A DNA stretch of 64,000 nt from Brucella haematophila (GTDB taxonomy: Bacteria > Pseudomonadota > Alphaproteobacteria > Rhizobiales > Rhizobiaceae). Location of the stretch: the NCBI RefSeq assembly GCF_005938105.1, contig NZ_VCPE01000004.1, positions 62,001 through 126,000 on the forward strand, written 5' to 3'. The translations under genes and the position numbers were made by a program. Positions 27,791-35,875 of the stretch are shown in pieces. How positions within the stretch are numbered: position 1 is the stretch's first letter; each line of letters opens with the position of its first letter. The notes under the pieces are model-generated. The model saw nothing but the letters and a program-made list of their open reading frames with translations, was not told the DNA's origin and did not search any database.

Positions 27791-28261
27791 ATGACCACAG
27801 CTATAACCGCTGGGCACACCACTATTGACTTCAAGCATCAGGCTCGCCGCTTGCGGCAAGCTTTGAGCGAGGAAGGTATTACCATAAGCCACGGCAAGGC
27901 GCTCGATCTCGTGGCCCGCCAGTCGGGCACGCGTGACTGGAATACACTTGCCGCCGCCGGCAGCAAGGCTGAAGCCGCGCCGGTTGCCGTGCAGGACGAC
28001 ACTGCACCCTATCGTGTCGGCCAGCGCACCTCTGGCATGTTTCACACCACGCCCTTCGACGCTCGCATTATCGGCGTCGAGGAAACCATAAAGCCCGATC
28101 TGTGGCGGATCACATTGCAGTTCGACCCGGCGATCGATATCGCCGTTTCCCCGAACATGTCGATGCGCCGCAGACGCTTTACGATTGTTGTCGGCAGCGA
28201 CGGAAAATCCCGCCGCTTGACCGGCAGCGAGAGTGGCGGCGTGGTATTGAACGTCCAATAA
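27791..28261 (+). CDS. glyoxalase-related domain protein (hypothetical)
   Basis: A 156-residue soluble protein. Residues 12-55 (FKHQARRLRQALSEEG, then ISHGKALDLVARQSGTRDWN) match the helical glyoxalase-related domain often annotated as glyoxalase superfamily protein. The C-terminal part is beta-rich and basic (SMRRRRFTIVVGSDGKSRR) and unrecognised. AGGAGCG precedes the ATG at a good distance. No operon partner. Function unknown. Confidence 0.75.
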   Translation: MTTAITAGHTTIDFKHQARRLRQALSEEGITISHGKALDLVARQSGTRDWNTLAAAGSKAEAAPVAVQDDTAPYRVGQRTSGMFHTTPFDARIIGVEETIKPDLWRITLQFDPAIDIAVSPNMSMRRRRFTIVVGSDGKSRRLTGSESGGVVLNVQ

Positions 28262-28500
28262 TTGCGGATGCGGCATTTGCAGCGCATGATTCAGAAAGGT
28301 TGACGCGCTTTTCCGACAGGATTATGCGCATCAATCAACAGTCGAACCATCTGCACCGCCTTGAAACGGTCTGGATGGTTCGATAAATCCGCCGCAGGTT
28401 GCGACCTATTGGGCAGTTTTGGCCTGAAACGTTGACTCTCGGCAATGCTGATGTAAACCAGTTCGCAATATAGCTAATAGCCAACCGACAGGTTCAGGAC

Positions 28501-29106
28501 ATGGATAAGTTCACCAAGCTCACCGGCGTCGCCGCTCCCCTGCCGATCGTCAACATCGACACGGATATGATCATTCCGAAGGATTACCTGAAGACGATCA
28601 AGCGCACGGGCCTGAGCAAGGGTCTGTTTGCGGAAATGCGCTTCAACGAAGACGGTTCCGAAAACCCTGATTTCGTTCTGAACAAGCCCGGCTATCGCAA
28701 CGCCCAGATCCTGGTCGCTGGCGATAATTTCGGCTGCGGTTCCTCGCGCGAGCACGCCCCTTGGGCTCTGCTCGATTTCGGTATCCGTTGCGTGATCTCG
28801 ACCTCCTTCGCCGACATCTTCTACAATAACTGCTTCAAGAACGGCATTCTGCCGATCAAGGTCAGCCAGGAAGATCTCGACAAGCTGATGGACGACGCCT
28901 CGCGCGGCGCCAATGCCACCCTCACCGTCGATCTCGACGCAAAGGAAATCCATGGCCCAGACGGCGGCACCATTTCCTTCGATCTTGACGATTTCAAGCG
29001 CCACTGCCTGCTCAACGGTCTGGACGATATCGGCCTGACCATGGAAAAGGCGAAGAGCATCGACACGTTCGAAGCCAAGCGCGCCGAACTGCGTCCCTGG
29101 GCCTGA
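28501..29106 (+). CDS. leuD: 3-isopropylmalate dehydratase small subunit LeuD
   Basis: A 201-residue swivel-domain subunit of isopropylmalate isomerase. [16 protein letters not shown] and [17 protein letters not shown] are the family signatures. With LeuC (not in this window) it converts 2- to 3-isopropylmalate in leucine synthesis. leuB lies 7 kb downstream on the opposite strand, so the leu genes are dispersed. About 240 bp without a gene precede it and should contain its promoter. Confidence 0.96.
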   Translation: MDKFTKLTGVAAPLPIVNIDTDMIIPKDYLKTIKRTGLSKGLFAEMRFNEDGSENPDFVLNKPGYRNAQILVAGDNFGCGSSREHAPWALLDFGIRCVISTSFADIFYNNCFKNGILPIKVSQEDLDKLMDDASRGANATLTVDLDAKEIHGPDGGTISFDLDDFKRHCLLNGLDDIGLTMEKAKSIDTFEAKRAELRPWA

Positions 29107-29179
29107 TGACACACACTGCGTTTTACGCGGCCTTTATGCCCGGTGGCCTGAGCAATTGAATAGGACACGATTGGCTGGA

Positions 29180-29602
29180 ATGGCCCGAGAAGATCAAAGC
29201 GGCGACTGGGCGGGACGTTTCTCGCCCTCGCTGGACGAAGTTGAATCCATCGCGATCGAAGCTCTTGCGCATCTGCCGCAGGAGTTTCGTGCGTTGTGTG
29301 GCGACATTGTCATTCAGATCGCCGATTTTCCTGAAGACCAGATCATTGAAGATATGGGGCTGGATACGCCGTTCGACCTGCTGGGCCTTTTTGAAGGTCG
29401 GGGCATAGGTGAGCGTTTCAGCCTGCAAACTGGCGAAGGTCCGAACCGCATCACGCTCTATCGGCGCGCCATTCTCGATTACTGGTCTGAAAACGAGGAA
29501 ACGCTGGGCGATATCATCACCCATGTGCTTATTCACGAGATTGGCCATCACTTCGGCCTGTCGGACGACGACATGGAAGCAATCGAAGCTCAGGCGGAAT
29601 AA
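29180..29602 (+). CDS. zincin-like metallopeptidase (MMP1-fold, HExxH)
   Basis: About 140 residues with HEIGHHFGLSDDD; HEIGH is at 119-123, the zincin motif of the small metallopeptidase family found widely in alphaproteobacteria. No signal peptide. The ATG at 29180 is used here, but AGGA at 29162 is better placed for a TTG at 29171, adding three residues. The gene starts 73 bp after leuD on the same strand and ends at a shared terminator, so it may be read from the leuD promoter. Substrate unknown. Confidence 0.8.
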   Translation: MAREDQSGDWAGRFSPSLDEVESIAIEALAHLPQEFRALCGDIVIQIADFPEDQIIEDMGLDTPFDLLGLFEGRGIGERFSLQTGEGPNRITLYRRAILDYWSENEETLGDIITHVLIHEIGHHFGLSDDDMEAIEAQAE

Positions 29603-29620
29603 TGCTCGGTGGATATCAAT

Positions 29621-29652
29621 TGAAAAAGGCGCCCTGATCGGGCGCCTTTTTG
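29621..29652. terminator. bidirectional terminator
   Basis: AAAAAGGCGCCC, a GAT loop and GGGCGCCTTTTT between the metallopeptidase gene and the convergent ohr gene. Confidence 0.88.
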
Positions 29653-29659
29653 TTTGAGG

Positions 29660-30082
29660 TCAGGCGACGCTCAAACGCACGTCGATATTGCCGCGCGTGG
29701 CATGCGAATAGGGACAAACAATGTGAGCGGCCTGCACCAGCTCTTCCGCTTTGGCCTTTTCGACACCGGGAAGCGCCACTTCCAGCGCAACATCAAGGCC
29801 GAAACCAGTGCCGTCTTCACGCGGACCGATACCGACAGTGGCTGTGACCGTGCTGTCGGCTGCAATCGCAACCTTCTCCTTGGAAGCCACAAACTTCAAC
29901 GCGCCAAGAAAGCATGCTGCATAACCAGATGCGAAAAGCTGCTCAGGATTGGTGCCCTCGCCGCCCTGACCGCCAAGCTCCTTCGGCGTGTCGAGCACGA
30001 CACTGAGGCGTCCATCTGCGGTCTTGGCGCTGCCGGTACGTCCGCCGGTTGCTGTCGACTGGGTGGTGTACAGAATAGGCAT
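29660..30082 (-). CDS. ohr: organic hydroperoxide resistance protein Ohr
   Basis: A 140-residue thiol peroxidase of the OsmC/Ohr family. Cys57 (YAACFLGAL) and Cys123 (VCPYSHATRGN) are the catalytic pair, with Arg15 and Glu47 (NPEQLF) completing the active site. It reduces organic and fatty-acid hydroperoxides using lipoylated partners. AAGGAGA precedes the ATG. It is transcribed divergently from the ohrR gene across a promoter with palindromes. Confidence 0.96.
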   Translation of the reverse strand: MPILYTTQSTATGGRTGSAKTADGRLSVVLDTPKELGGQGGEGTNPEQLFASGYAACFLGALKFVASKEKVAIAADSTVTATVGIGPREDGTGFGLDVALEVALPGVEKAKAEELVQAAHIVCPYSHATRGNIDVRLSVA

Positions 30083-30133
30083 TCGGTTTCTCCTTCAGTT
30101 GAATTCATCTTCAAACACAAGCTATCGAAAATT

Positions 30134-30199
30134 AAATTGCGCGCAATCTAATTTTGCGAAAGAATTTCTCACAATTATGTGATGCACAATGCAATTGCG
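30134..30199. promoter_or_regulatory. ohr-ohrR intergenic operator candidates
   Basis: Two AT-flanked palindromes lie between the divergent genes: ATTGCGCGCAAT (perfect, 30136-30147) and GCAATTGC inside a longer imperfect ATGCAATTGCGCAT (about 30189-30202). MarR-type OhrR proteins bind such repeats and repress both genes until oxidised. Confidence 0.6.
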
Positions 30200-30254
30200 C
30201 ATGACTTATGATAAGAAAGCTAAGCGCGAAAACGGCGCTTGAAGGAATTGGCGC

Positions 30255-30701
30255 ATGACACAGGACTCATTTCTGAAACTCTCGAACATGGTCTGCTTTG
30301 CGATCTATTCGACCGCGAACGCCCTGACGCGCGCCTACCAGCCAATCCTGAGCAAGCTGGACCTGACCTATCCGCAGTTTCTGGTAATGCTGGTGCTGTG
30401 GGAAAAGAACGACCAGACCGTTTCCGAAATCGGCGCGAAGCTCAATCTCGACTCTGGCACACTGACGCCGCTTCTGAAAAGGCTGGAAACGGCAGGCCGC
30501 ATCACGCGCCGCCGCGACCCACAGGACGAACGGCAAGTGCGTATCACACTCACCGACGAAGGCCTCAAACTGCGCGACGCGGCGGAGACTGTGCCGGATC
30601 AGATTTTCTGTGCGCTCGGTCAGCCGGTCGATGATCTGAAGGAGTTGCGCAGCCGCCTGCTCGACATTCGCAGCAATCTGGCCGACAGCGTGGAGCGCTA
30701 A
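30255..30701 (+). CDS. ohrR: OhrR, MarR-family organic peroxide sensor
   Basis: A 148-residue MarR regulator. The winged helix covers about 45-95 (SEIGAKLNLDSGTLTPLLKR and RRRDPQDERQVRI). The reactive Cys14 is in SNMVCFAIYS and a second Cys119 is in QIFCALG; their 105-residue spacing equals Cys22 to Cys127 of the two-cysteine Xanthomonas OhrR, so disulfide-based sensing is likely. GAAGGA precedes the ATG. It controls the divergent ohr gene and itself. Confidence 0.93.
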   Translation: MTQDSFLKLSNMVCFAIYSTANALTRAYQPILSKLDLTYPQFLVMLVLWEKNDQTVSEIGAKLNLDSGTLTPLLKRLETAGRITRRRDPQDERQVRITLTDEGLKLRDAAETVPDQIFCALGQPVDDLKELRSRLLDIRSNLADSVER

Positions 30702-30715
30702 CAAATCACCTTAAA

Positions 30716-30743
30716 AGAAAAGCGCCGGTTTCCCGGCGCTTTC
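30716..30743. terminator. bidirectional terminator
   Basis: GAAAAGCGCCGG and CCGGCGCTTTC arms with a short loop, between ohrR and the convergent asd gene. Confidence 0.82.
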
Positions 30744-30768
30744 GCATTTCACAAGATAGCAAGGCCTA

Positions 30769-31803
30769 TCAGGCAGCAAGTGCCTTCGGCTTGATCAGGT
30801 CGCGAGCAACCAGCAGCTCTGCGATCTGGATCGTGTTGAGCGCTGCGCCCTTGCGCAGATTGTCCGAGACAATCCACATGGCCAGACCGTTTTCGACAGT
30901 GATGTCTTCACGGATACGGCTGATATAGGTCGCGTCTTCGCCAGCGGATTCATATGGCGTGATGTAGCCACCGTCTTCGCGCTTATCGATAACCTGGCAA
31001 CCCGGCGCTTCGCGCAGGATTTCGCGGGCTTCTTCCGGCGAAAGCGGGTTTTCGAATTCGATATTCACGGCTTCCGAATGACCAATGAAGACCGGAACGC
31101 GAACTGCAGTTGCCGTCAGCTTGATCTTCGGATCAAGCATCTTCTTGGTTTCGGCCACCATCTTCCATTCTTCCTTGGTGTAGCCGTCTTCCATGAAGAC
31201 ATCGATATGCGGGATCACGTTGAAAGCGATACGCTTGGTGAACTTCTTTGCCGTGACAGGATCGGCCACGAAAACAGCGCGAGACTGTTCGAACAGTTCG
31301 TCCATGCCTTCCTTGCCCGCGCCGGAAACCGACTGGTAGGTCGAAACGACGACGCGCTTGATCTTGGCAGCGTCATGCAGCGGCTTCAGAGCAACGACGA
31401 GCTGCGCGGTCGAGCAGTTCGGGTTGGCAATGATGTTCTTCTTGGTAAAGCCCGTGATGGCGTCCGGATTGACTTCCGGTACGATCAGCGGCACGTCCAT
31501 GTCGTAACGCCAGGCCGACGAATTATCGATGACGACGCAGCCCTGCTTGCCGATCTTTGGCGACCATTCCTGCGAAATCGTGCCGCCAGCCGACATCAGG
31601 CAGATGTCCGTATCGGAGAAATCGTAAGTGTCGAGCGCGCGAACCTTCAGCGTCTTGTCGCCATAGGACACTTCCGTGCCCTGGCTGCGGCGCGATGCGA
31701 GCGCAACAACTTCATCAGCCGGGAAACCGCGTTCTTCGAGAATATTGAGCATTTCGCGCCCGACATTACCGGTGGCGCCGACAACTGCTACCTTGAAACC
31801 CAT
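30769..31803 (-). CDS. asd: aspartate-semialdehyde dehydrogenase
   Basis: A 344-residue Asd. NADP-binding GATGNVGREML at 9-19, catalytic Cys130 in ANPNCSTAQL, the substrate-binding segment SVSGAGKEGMDEL, and His in FIGHSEAVNIEFE. It reduces aspartyl phosphate to the semialdehyde for lysine/diaminopimelate, threonine and methionine synthesis. The ATG follows ACAGGAGACG. In-frame codons upstream run through a GC-rich structured leader and are not taken as coding. It is monocistronic. Confidence 0.96.
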   Translation of the reverse strand: MGFKVAVVGATGNVGREMLNILEERGFPADEVVALASRRSQGTEVSYGDKTLKVRALDTYDFSDTDICLMSAGGTISQEWSPKIGKQGCVVIDNSSAWRYDMDVPLIVPEVNPDAITGFTKKNIIANPNCSTAQLVVALKPLHDAAKIKRVVVSTYQSVSGAGKEGMDELFEQSRAVFVADPVTAKKFTKRIAFNVIPHIDVFMEDGYTKEEWKMVAETKKMLDPKIKLTATAVRVPVFIGHSEAVNIEFENPLSPEEAREILREAPGCQVIDKREDGGYITPYESAGEDATYISRIREDITVENGLAMWIVSDNLRKGAALNTIQIAELLVARDLIKPKALAA

Positions 31804-32333
31804 TTTTCGTCTCCTGTCCCTCTCCGCTTCCAGATCCGGAACCCCGCAGGCCACGCGGGTTATCCGTCCCCGGGCCAGACCCGGGGAGAGGGCGAGCAGG
31901 CCAAGGGAATCAGACCGTTTTCGTGGTCGTTTTAGTGATGGCCGTGAGTTTTTTGGTAATCGAAGGCATGCGCGCTGCCCCGGCAATGATGCCGGCAGTT
32001 CCAGACGAAACTGACGCTACGTAAACGCGATCCACGCGAGTTCTCCTTCGTTCGGGATTGCTTTTACGCGCTTTATGAATGGAGTCAATTCTCCACCGCT
32101 CCCGCCCTGTATTTTTTTGCGCTGCAAGTAACCACGAGCGGCGTCAAGCTGTCGTTTTTGTCTCATACTAAAGACTACTGCCCGAATCTCCTTTTTAGGT
32201 TCATCATAATTTTGTGAGGAGAGCGCCCTCTTGTTGGGAGACAAGTTGGCGCATCAGACTGGTTCCATTTGTACAGCGAATGAAGCGCAGTCTTGCATTA
32301 CCCATCATGGGCTCTGTTTGGGAGGACAGATTA
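31804..32333. other. 530-bp divergent region between asd and the MHS-type transporter gene
   Basis: It holds the asd leader structure (31818-31892) and the transporter's GGAGGA site at 32321. Short frames are present: a 28-codon plus-strand frame at 31935-32021 and a 75-codon minus-strand frame at 32017-32244. Neither has a ribosome site or a recognisable product, so I do not call them. AT-rich stretches near 32110 and 32190 probably contain promoter elements. Confidence 0.45.
31818..31892 (-). promoter_or_regulatory. structured leader or palindromic element directly upstream of asd
   Basis: Nested inverted repeats: outer arms CCCTCT and AGAGGG enclose three hairpins, TTCC-GGAA, CCCGC-GCGGG and CCCCGGG-CCCGGGG. 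The element ends only about 15 bases before the asd start, right beside its ribosome site. It could be a cis-acting RNA or an intergenic palindromic repeat; the CCCCGGG hairpin resembles dispersed palindromes seen in alphaproteobacteria. Confidence 0.45.
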
Positions 32334-34229
32334 ATGGCAGTCTCGTCAAGTGCCGACGTCGGCACACAGAAAATGACGGGCGAAGAACGCAAAGTCATCT
32401 TTGCATCGTCGCTTGGTACCGTTTTTGAATGGTACGACTTTTATCTTTACGGAACGCTCGCTTCCTTTATCGGCGCAGCCTTTTTCAACGAATATCCAGA
32501 AGCAACGCGCAACATCTTCGTCCTGCTGGCTTTTGCAGCGGGCTTTCTGGTGCGTCCGTTCGGTGCGCTCGTCTTTGGTCGCCTTGGCGATCTCGTCGGC
32601 CGCAAATATACATTTCTCGTGACCATCGTCATCATGGGCGCATCGACCTTTCTGGTCGGCCTTCTGCCCGGCTCTTCCACGCTCGGCATTCTGGCTCCGA
32701 TTGTTCTGATTGCGCTGCGTATGCTGCAGGGTCTCGCGCTTGGCGGCGAATATGGCGGTGCGGCAACGTATGTCGCGGAACACGCGCCGAATAATCGTCG
32801 CGGCTTCTTCACCTCGTGGATTCAGACCACTGCAACGCTCGGCCTGTTCCTGTCGCTGTTGGTCATCCTCGGCATCCAGACGGTCATGAGCAAGGAAGCT
32901 TTCGCAGCCTGGGGCTGGCGTATTCCTTTCCTCGTCTCGATCCTTCTGCTCGGCATTTCCGTCTGGATTCGCATGCAGATGAGCGAGTCGCCGGCGTTCA
33001 AGCGCATGAAGGAAGAAGGCAAGACCTCGAAGGCACCGTTGTCCGAAGCTTTCGGTCAGTGGAAGAATGCCAAGATCGCGCTTATCGCACTGTTCGGCCT
33101 CACTGCCGGTCAGGCCGTGGTCTGGTATTGCGGCCAGTTCTACGCGCTGTTCTTCCTTCAGAACGTTCTGAAGGTGGAAAACCAGTCGGCCAATATCATG
33201 GTGGCCATCGCCCTTCTGCTCGGCACCGGCGGTTTCGTCTTCTTTGGCTGGCTGTCGGACAAGATCGGCCGCAAGCCGATCATCATGGCCGGTCTGCTTC
33301 TGGCTGCCGTGACCTACTTCCCGCTGTTCAAGGCGCTGACCAATGCCGCCAATCCGGCTCTGGCACAGGCTGAACAGACCATCAAGGCAACTGTCACTGC
33401 GGCGCCCGGCGATTGTAACTTCCAGTTCAACGCCACGGGCACGTCCAAGTTCACCAGCTCCTGCGATGTCGCGACCAGCTTCCTCGCAAAAAGCTCGGTG
33501 CCTTATGAGGTCGTTCAGACCGCTGCGGCTGGCACGCCTGCAACCGTCACCATCGGCGATGCAACGATCACGTCCTTCGACGCCATTCAGGCTGGTGCAG
33601 GTGCTGCCGCCAAGCAGGCTGAACTGGCCCATGGCGTGAACCTTGCTCTCCAGAAGGCGGGCTTCCCGCTGGTGCGCGATCCTGCAAAGGTGCCGGACAG
33701 CAAGCTTGATGCTTTCCTGACTGCCAATCCGGAACTCCAGCTCAACGCCGAAGCGGTTCGTGCCGGCGACAAGGCAATGGTTCCTGCTGCCGATCTGGTC
33801 AAGCAGAAGCTCCTGACCCAGACTGAAGCCGAAGGCCTCGGCGTCAGCACCGATCAGGCCGTCTACACCATCCCGAATGCAGGCGCATTCAAGATGGTGG
33901 CAGATCCGGCCAAGGTGAACTGGGTCATGACGATTGCGATCCTGACCATCCTCGTCATCTATGTGACGATGGTCTACGGCCCGATTGCTGCAATCCTGGT
34001 GGAGATGTTCCCGACCCGCATCCGCTACACCGGCATGTCGCTGCCTTATCATATCGGCAACGGCTGGTTCGGCGGTCTGCTTCCGGCTGGTGTGTTTGCA
34101 CTCAGCGCGGCCAAGGGCGACATCTACTATGGCCTCTGGTACCCGATTGTCATCGCTTCCATCACCTTCGTGATCGGCATGATCTTCGTGAAGGAAACCA
34201 AGGGCGTCGACCTGCACAAGCTCGACTAA
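32334..34229 (+). CDS. MFS transporter, metabolite:H+ symporter (MHS) type with large insertion
   Basis: A 631-residue transporter of the MHS group (proline/betaine, ketoglutarate, shikimate carriers). The family start SSLGTVFEWYDFYLYGTLA, loop GRLGDLVGRKYTF, LQGLALGGEYGGAATY and later GWLSDKIGRKPI are clear. Usual length is about 430-450; the excess is an inserted hydrophilic segment at about 338-525 between helices 9 and 10, expected to face the periplasm. It contains Cys361 and Cys377, which could form a disulfide. GGAGGA seven bases before the ATG at 32334 fixes the start. Substrate not assignable. A 683-codon frame on the other strand is its shadow. Confidence 0.9.
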   Translation: MAVSSSADVGTQKMTGEERKVIFASSLGTVFEWYDFYLYGTLASFIGAAFFNEYPEATRNIFVLLAFAAGFLVRPFGALVFGRLGDLVGRKYTFLVTIVIMGASTFLVGLLPGSSTLGILAPIVLIALRMLQGLALGGEYGGAATYVAEHAPNNRRGFFTSWIQTTATLGLFLSLLVILGIQTVMSKEAFAAWGWRIPFLVSILLLGISVWIRMQMSESPAFKRMKEEGKTSKAPLSEAFGQWKNAKIALIALFGLTAGQAVVWYCGQFYALFFLQNVLKVENQSANIMVAIALLLGTGGFVFFGWLSDKIGRKPIIMAGLLLAAVTYFPLFKALTNAANPALAQAEQTIKATVTAAPGDCNFQFNATGTSKFTSSCDVATSFLAKSSVPYEVVQTAAAGTPATVTIGDATITSFDAIQAGAGAAAKQAELAHGVNLALQKAGFPLVRDPAKVPDSKLDAFLTANPELQLNAEAVRAGDKAMVPAADLVKQKLLTQTEAEGLGVSTDQAVYTIPNAGAFKMVADPAKVNWVMTIAILTILVIYVTMVYGPIAAILVEMFPTRIRYTGMSLPYHIGNGWFGGLLPAGVFALSAAKGDIYYGLWYPIVIASITFVIGMIFVKETKGVDLHKLD

Positions 34230-34249
34230 TCCTGCCTCAACAACAATGC

Positions 34250-34279
34250 GAAACGCCGCCCTTTCGGGGCGGCGCTTTT
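34250..34279. terminator. bidirectional terminator
   Basis: CGCCGCCC, TTTC loop and GGGGCGGCG followed by CTTTTG, between the transporter gene and the convergent ada gene. Confidence 0.83.
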
Positions 34280-34297
34280 GCGTCGGCATACGGAATT

Positions 34298-35356
34298 TCA
34301 GCGATATTGCGCTTCGATCTCGATCAGTTTCTGCTTGCGCCAAAGACCCCCGCCATAACCGGTCAACGACCCGTCGGCACCAATCACCCGATGACATGGA
34401 ATGATAATGGCAATCTGGTTCGCCCCATTGGCACGCGCAACCGCCCTGACGGCGAGCGGCTTGTCGATAGCCTGCGCAAGCTCGCTATAGCTGCGCGTTT
34501 CCCCTGCCCCAATCATCTGAAGCTCACGCCACACGGCCTGCGTGAAGGCGCTGCCATGCAAGACCATCGGCAGATCGAAGGTCGGCGACCGACCCTCAAA
34601 GAAGGCGTTCAGCTGTCGCTCGACCAGATCATGCGTGCCGAAGCGACCAATGCCGATATCGCCGCGACAGGTGGCATAAAGTATCTTCAACTCGGTAGAG
34701 AGCGCCTTGCGGTCGGCAAATTCCAGCAGATGCAGATTTTTCGCATCGCAAATGGCAATCATCGTACCAAGCGGCGACTTGATCCAATCAGCACGCAAGA
34801 GGCCGTCACCCCGTAATTTCGCTGGTGGAAGACCAAGGATGCGGGCAAAGGCGCTACGAAACGCTTCCGGCGATTCAAAACCCGCATCAATCTGGGCGTC
34901 GATCACCCGGCCTCCATCGGCCAAGGCCTGAAAGCCATGGCGCAGGCGTTCCTGTCGCGCCATTTCCAGAAATGTCATACCGAAATGCCGCCGAAAGCTG
35001 CGCCGTACGGTGGAGAGATCAAGGCCCATCCGTGCGACATCGTCTTCGCTCCAGCGGCGTTCGGGATCGGCCTCCAAAGCGTCAAGCAGCCTTTTGATGG
35101 AAGGCTCCGCTTCTGCTGCGGGCTGCAACGGATGGCACCTTTTACAGGCGCGAAAGCCATCCGCCATGCATTCGGCAACCGTAGCGAAAAAGCGGCAGTT
35201 TTCCCGGCGCGGCTTCCGCGCAGGGCACGTCAGGCGGCAGAAAATGCCGGTCGAAACGACGCCGACATAGGCCCTGCCCTCATAAGAGGCATCGCGGGCC
35301 AACAACGCGTCGTAAAGTTTGTCTTGGTTTGGGAGCGTGAACAACATGACACGCAT
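34298..35356 (-). CDS. ada: Ada: methyl-DNA-sensing regulator and O6-alkylguanine-DNA methyltransferase
   Basis: A 352-residue full-length Ada. N-terminal zinc site Cys40, Cys44, Cys71 and Cys74 (E. coli 38, 42, 69, 72) accepts phosphotriester methyl groups; an AraC-type DNA-binding part follows (RRSFRRHFGMTFLEMARQER); the C-terminal domain has IPCHRVIGADGSLTGYGGG with the acceptor Cys for O6-methylguanine. It repairs alkylated DNA and activates its own regulon once methylated. The start at 35356 has GGATAAGA upstream; an ATG three codons later is less well placed. Confidence 0.94.
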   Translation of the reverse strand: MRVMLFTLPNQDKLYDALLARDASYEGRAYVGVVSTGIFCRLTCPARKPRRENCRFFATVAECMADGFRACKRCHPLQPAAEAEPSIKRLLDALEADPERRWSEDDVARMGLDLSTVRRSFRRHFGMTFLEMARQERLRHGFQALADGGRVIDAQIDAGFESPEAFRSAFARILGLPPAKLRGDGLLRADWIKSPLGTMIAICDAKNLHLLEFADRKALSTELKILYATCRGDIGIGRFGTHDLVERQLNAFFEGRSPTFDLPMVLHGSAFTQAVWRELQMIGAGETRSYSELAQAIDKPLAVRAVARANGANQIAIIIPCHRVIGADGSLTGYGGGLWRKQKLIEIEAQYR

Positions 35357-35435
35357 TCTTATCCGTCTATCCGGAAATTACAGCCTCAAATCGGGCATCT
35401 ATTTTCGGAGCAAAGAGACGATCCCAATTGCTCAC

Positions 35436-35741
35436 TTATCGACCTAAGAAATATTTACAATCGTAAAACTGGGGAAAGTGCTCACAGTGGACACAGATTC
35501 CTCTAGGTAAGGGAAAAGTAATTTCGCAATCGACCATACAATCAGTTAAATCCTTATATCCACACCATGGATTGTCGTCGTGGTGTTTAGCCTCATTGGC
35601 CACCTTCAGAAATTTCTGCGGGGGCCGTATGTGTAATAAACCCACAGCAGTACTTATGGGCGGGGAGTTTGGAGCAGCGTAAGCTACCATCGGACCCAAA
35701 AGTACAATGCCAAATGTCAAGGGTATCGCGTAGTTTTTCAT
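35436..35741 (-). CDS. small secreted protein with six cysteines, unknown
   Basis: A 101-residue protein with a typical Sec signal peptide (hydrophobic about 5-20, cleavage likely after YA at 22). The mature part has no family I recognise. All six cysteines, at 60, 68, 72, 83, 86 and 95, lie in the last 42 residues, suggesting three disulfides in the periplasm or outside. AGGAGGT is well placed before the ATG, so it is a real gene. Its base composition is more AT-rich than its neighbours, a hint of recent acquisition. It stands alone between ada and leuB. Confidence 0.75.
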   Translation of the reverse strand: MKNYAIPLTFGIVLLGPMVAYAAPNSPPISTAVGLLHIRPPQKFLKVANEAKHHDDNPWCGYKDLTDCMVDCEITFPLPRGICVHCEHFPQFYDCKYFLGR

Positions 35742-35814
35742 GGCAATCTACCTCCTGATTTCAGTAGATATTTTAGATCCAACGCAAACCTGACGCATGT
35801 CCAAGTCGAGGTGA

Positions 35815-35848
35815 GCAAAAACCCGCTGGTATTATCCAGCGGGCTTTT
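35815..35848 (-). terminator. terminator after leuB
   Basis: CCCGCTGG, a TATTAT loop and CCAGCGGG, flanked by A and T tracts, 28 bp beyond the leuB stop. Confidence 0.85.
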
Positions 35849-35875
35849 CAGATTCGCAATTTTTCAGCAGGATGA

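Noticed and set aside
31935-32021. 28-codon plus-strand frame between asd and the transporter gene
   Set aside because: Contains several ATG codons but no ribosome site, and sits in a region with low coding signal.
32346-34397. 683-codon open frame on the minus strand
   Set aside because: It mirrors the MHS-type transporter gene, which has clear family motifs and a strong ribosome site; the antisense product is compositionally odd (His, Arg and Gln rich).
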